Shown here one piece after another: positions 4,838 to 7,258 of a stretch of 7,258 bases of DNA; positions within the stretch are counted from its first letter, which is position 1; every line of letters begins with the position of its first letter. Source of the stretch: Candidatus Paceibacter sp. (lineage in GTDB: Bacteria > Patescibacteriota > Minisyncoccia > UBA6257 > HR35); NCBI GenBank assembly GCA_023255765.1, contig JAGDVT010000051.1, positions 1 to 7,258 of the forward strand, in the 5' to 3' direction. The notes beneath the pieces are model-generated. The model saw only the letters and a program-made list of their open reading frames with translations, made no database searches and was not told the DNA's origin. Made by a program: the position numbers and the translations under genes.

Positions 4838-6925
4838 TTAACTAATTATAAATTGACTTCTTTTTTCAATCTCTCTTCTTAAAAGCGGGTAACCCTCTAA
4901 TTTGGGGTTATTTTTAATTAATTCTTCTGATAATTTTTGAGCTAAATTTACTATTTCCATATTTTCTAAAGCTTGCATTGCTAAATCTGGAATGCCCGAC
5001 TGTTTTTCACCCAAAAGCTCGCCAGGTCCTCTTAGTTCTAAATCTTTTTCTGCTATATAAAATGCATCTTGTGATTCTTCTAATATTTTTAATCTTTTAT
5101 AAGATAACGGAGTGTAAATTTCAGGTATTAAAAAACAATAACTTTGATGAATAGATCTTCCCACTCTTCCTCTTAATTGATGAAGTTGAGATAAACCAAA
5201 TCTTTCTGCTCCTTCTATTACTATAACAGTTGCTAATGGTAGATCTATCCCTACTTCTACAACTGATGATGCTACTAATATTTGTATTTCATTATTCAAC
5301 ATTTTCTTCATTATATTTTCTTTTTCTATAGATTTCATTTTACCGTGTAGCATTGCTACATTATATTCAGGAAATATTTTTTTTATTTTTTCGAATTCTT
5401 CTTTAACTGTTCTTATTTCGTATTTTGAATTTTCTTTTTTTTCTATTCTAGGACAAATTATAAATACTTGATGTCCTTTCTCTAATTCTTTTTTAATAAA
5501 ATTCCAAACTTCATTAATATGTTCTTTATCTACTACATAAGTTTTTACATCTTGTCTTCCTGGAGGTTTTTCTTTTAATATTGAAAGCTCTAAATCACCA
5601 TAGAATGCTAAATATAAAGTTCTTGGAATTGGAGTTGCCGTCATAGAAAGAAAATGAGGTAAATAATTTTGTGAAGATTTTTCTAATAATTTTTTTCTTT
5701 GCATTACTCCAAATCTTTGTTGTTCATCTATTATAACTAATCCTACATCAGGGTAGGGAATTGAAAGTTCGATTAAAGCATGAGTTCCTATTAAAATATT
5801 TATCTTCTTAGTTGATATTAAAGCTATCATCTGTTCTTTGTTTTTAATAGCTCTAAAACCATGAAATCCGTAATATCCTGAGTTTTTAACTAAAAGTCCT
5901 ATGCCATAATTAGTATAAGAAAAATCATCTAAAAATCTTCTAAAATGCTGATTTGCTAATATTTCTGTGGGTGCCATTAAAATTACCATATAACCATTAT
6001 TTATAGTAAGAAGAGAAATAATTTCAGCTATTAAGGTTTTACCAGATCCTGTCTCTCCTTGTAAAAGTCTATTCATAGGATATGGTTTTTGCAAACTTTC
6101 TACTATTTCTTCTAAAACTTTTTTTTGTGATTGCGTAAGTTCAATATTTAATTTTTCCAAAAATTCTTTAATTAAATTTTCATCATATTTGATTATTGGT
6201 GCTCTCTCCATTCTTAAAATAATTTTTTCTTGATTTATTTTACACTGAACATAGAAAATTTCTTCAAATAAAAATCTTTTTTTAGCAGAATCAATTAATG
6301 CAATTTCTTTGGGCATATGAATATTTTTCAAAGCTTCGCTTAGTTGAGGTATATTTGCTTTTATTCTTATTATTTCTGGTATAGGATCTTCTAAATTTTC
6401 AATTTCAAATTTTTTAAATATTTCTTGGATTATTTTTCTTATAAAGCTTGATGGAATATTCGAAATTTCTTTATATACAGGTATTATTTCTGGCTTAAAT
6501 TTTTCTCTTTTATCTAATATTTTGAAGTCCGGATCAGAAAGGTGTAGCCCATATTTATTTTTAACAAGTTTCCCATAAAGCATAACTTGGGGAGAACCAG
6601 AAAGGAGTTTTGCTATATAAGCTTGATTAAACCATATTACTTTTAAAGAGCCAGTATCATCCTCAACTATTCCTTGAATTATAATCATTCTTTTTTTAGG
6701 AGTAGGAAATACTTTTATATTTTTAATTTTCCCAACTATTACGCAATTTTCATTAATCTTAGCATCCTTAATTTTTGTTACATATCTTAAATCATCATAT
6801 CTATAAGGAAAAAAGTAAAGTAAATCTTTCACAGTTTGGATATTATATTTTCTGAGTTTTTCTGCAGTTCTAGTACCTATTCCCTTAAATTCCGTTAAAT
6901 TGATTTCTAAATCTTCCAATTTCAT
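4838..6925 (-). CDS. recG: ATP-dependent DNA helicase RecG
   Basis: RecG binds branched DNA and uses ATP to reverse stalled forks and migrate Holliday junctions. At 695 residues it matches E. coli RecG (693). Order: a helix-hairpin-helix-like start with FKGIGTRTAEKL, the wedge OB-fold domain (about 55-145), then the two helicase lobes with Walker A GETGSGKT (290-297), APTEILANQH (318-327), motif II DEQQRFGVMQR (400-410), MTATPIPRTL (428-437), VASSVVEVGIDLP (551-563) and motif VI QLRGRVGR (583-590). The C-terminal EKDLELRGPGELLGEKQSG (626-644) is the RecG-specific hook region. Motif II is DEQQ where RecG usually has DEQH. ATG 6925 has TATAAT 8 bases upstream and no SD. Complete at both ends and followed at one base by pcm. 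Confidence 0.96.
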   Translation of the reverse strand: MKLEDLEINLTEFKGIGTRTAEKLRKYNIQTVKDLLYFFPYRYDDLRYVTKIKDAKINENCVIVGKIKNIKVFPTPKKRMIIIQGIVEDDTGSLKVIWFNQAYIAKLLSGSPQVMLYGKLVKNKYGLHLSDPDFKILDKREKFKPEIIPVYKEISNIPSSFIRKIIQEIFKKFEIENLEDPIPEIIRIKANIPQLSEALKNIHMPKEIALIDSAKKRFLFEEIFYVQCKINQEKIILRMERAPIIKYDENLIKEFLEKLNIELTQSQKKVLEEIVESLQKPYPMNRLLQGETGSGKTLIAEIISLLTINNGYMVILMAPTEILANQHFRRFLDDFSYTNYGIGLLVKNSGYYGFHGFRAIKNKEQMIALISTKKINILIGTHALIELSIPYPDVGLVIIDEQQRFGVMQRKKLLEKSSQNYLPHFLSMTATPIPRTLYLAFYGDLELSILKEKPPGRQDVKTYVVDKEHINEVWNFIKKELEKGHQVFIICPRIEKKENSKYEIRTVKEEFEKIKKIFPEYNVAMLHGKMKSIEKENIMKKMLNNEIQILVASSVVEVGIDLPLATVIVIEGAERFGLSQLHQLRGRVGRSIHQSYCFLIPEIYTPLSYKRLKILEESQDAFYIAEKDLELRGPGELLGEKQSGIPDLAMQALENMEIVNLAQKLSEELIKNNPKLEGYPLLRREIEKRSQFIIS

Positions 6926-6933
6926 TTATTCTA

Positions 6934-6961
6934 ATTATAATATAAAAACTTTTTATATTAA
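6934..6961 (-). promoter_or_regulatory. Promoter of recG-pcm
   Basis: On the minus strand TATAAT (6934-6939) lies 8 bases before the recG ATG, with TTAATA (6956-6961) 16 bases upstream as a four-of-six -35. The start site would fall at or just before the ATG, giving a leaderless or nearly leaderless mRNA. Most of the spacer is a 23-base near-perfect palindrome (6938-6960, centre 6949) of A5/T5 arms, which could be an operator or only low-complexity sequence. Confidence 0.5.
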
Positions 6962-6992
6962 TTTTTTAATTTTTAATCCCTTGCACTATCCG

Positions 6993-7010
6993 GACATATG
7001 TCCTTATTAG
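6993..7010. repeat. Dispersed intergenic palindromic repeat, copy 2
   Basis: Inverted copy of the 18-base element at 167-184. Here the core is the perfect 12-bp palindrome GGACATATGTCC (6992-7003 when the leading G is counted), followed by TTATTAGTCAAAC. Unlike copy 1, the flanks do not extend into a long hairpin and no T-run follows, so a terminator role does not explain the conservation. It lies between the divergent recG and the last gene, about 70 bases from one start and 85 from the other. Confidence 0.75.
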
Positions 7011-7039
7011 TCAAACTTTGTAATATTAACACATATTTT

Positions 7040-7059
7040 CTAATATTATCTAATATTAT
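7040..7059. repeat. Tandem 10-bp repeat, two copies
   Basis: CTAATATTAT occurs twice head to tail (7040-7049 and 7050-7059), directly before the -35 of the last gene; a related TAATATTA also sits at 7021-7028. The 10-base period equals one DNA turn. With such A+T content it may be slippage rather than a binding site. Confidence 0.5.
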
Positions 7060-7088
7060 TTGTATTTAAAAATCAAGTTAATTAAAAT
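7060..7088 (+). promoter_or_regulatory. Promoter of the partial gene at the window end
   Basis: TTGTAT (7060-7065) and TAAAAT (7083-7088) are spaced by exactly 17 bases. Six bases separate the -10 from the ATG at 7095, the same distance as for prfB, again predicting a transcript that begins on the start codon. Confidence 0.55.
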
Positions 7089-7094
7089 TAAATA

Positions 7095-7258
7095 ATGGCC
7101 GATAAAGAGAAGCTAGATATAAAAGATTTAGAGAAAAGAGCATATATTTTGATTAAAAAATCATTAGAAGATAAAAAGAGATTAAGGGATATTGAAATTA
7201 AAAGAAAAAGAGGGGAGCTTATGAAACAGATTCTTGTAATGTTAGCATTAGGGATATC
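7095..7258 (+). CDS. Unrecognised protein, 5' part only, possible membrane anchor
   Basis: The frame is open from ATG 7095 to the window end (54 complete codons plus two bases). The first 43 residues are highly charged and rich in lysine, arginine and glutamate, with helical or coiled-coil character (MADKEKLDIKDLEKRAYILI, then KKSLEDKKRLRDIEIKRKRG). From residue 43 a hydrophobic run begins (MKQILVMLALGI) that looks like the start of a transmembrane helix, so an N-in membrane protein is possible. A promoter-like pair sits immediately upstream, and codon use resembles the neighbours although GCC and AGG appear early. The family is not recognised and no function is proposed. Divergent from recG. 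Confidence 0.7.
   Translation, partial: MADKEKLDIKDLEKRAYILIKKSLEDKKRLRDIEIKRKRGELMKQILVMLALGI

Overview
This is a very AT-rich, gene-dense bacterial window. The intergenic stretch 241-300 is only about 15% G+C by hand count. TGA is a normal stop codon: release factor 2 is present and several genes end in TGA, TAA or TAG. This argues against the lineages that read UGA as an amino acid, such as Gracilibacteria, Absconditabacteria and Mycoplasma. The short core genes, very short gene spacing and absence of Shine-Dalgarno sequences before the start codons fit a reduced genome of the Candidate Phyla Radiation (Patescibacteria). That placement is an impression from the sequence, not a phylogenetic result.

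Layout. Positions 1-307 hold no gene, but contain a long hairpin followed by a T-run, and one copy of a palindromic motif that recurs at the far end of the window. Positions 308-463 form an island of about 50% G+C with paired arms, possibly a non-coding RNA on the minus strand. A minus-strand tRNA-Ser(GCU) lies at 464-551 with its own promoter and a probable terminator. On the plus strand follows the tightly packed cluster prfB-ftsE-ftsX (571-3179). gatC faces it on the minus strand, overlapping the end of ftsX by 11 bases. A 255-base intergenic region carries a phased array of GTCCGT/GTCTGT motifs upstream of a small GGQ-containing ribosome-rescue factor of the ArfB type (3727-4206). This gene abuts, tail to tail, the minus-strand pair recG-pcm (6925 to 4207). 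A second copy of the palindromic repeat lies between recG and the first 54 codons of an unrecognised plus-strand gene cut by the window end.

How the genes fit together. prfB (release factor 2) is split by a +1 programmed frameshift at a UUU UGA site, the classical autoregulation of this protein; the full product is 339 residues. FtsE and FtsX form the ABC-type complex that controls septal cell-wall hydrolysis. GatC is part of the amidotransferase that makes Gln-tRNA and/or Asn-tRNA. The ArfB-like protein would free ribosomes stalled without a stop codon. RecG remodels stalled replication forks and Pcm repairs isoaspartyl damage. Translation termination and rescue, division and repair are therefore side by side, but only prfB-ftsE-ftsX and recG-pcm look like operons.

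The most interesting signals are four. First, the prfB frameshift site has its Shine-Dalgarno-like stimulator sequestered in a hairpin. Second, a perfectly symmetric extended -10 element appears to drive tRNA-Ser one way and prfB the other, with the prfB transcript predicted to start on its AUG. Third, a family of GTC/GAC palindromes occupies the intergenic regions. Fourth, the GC-rich structured island beside the tRNA is unexplained.
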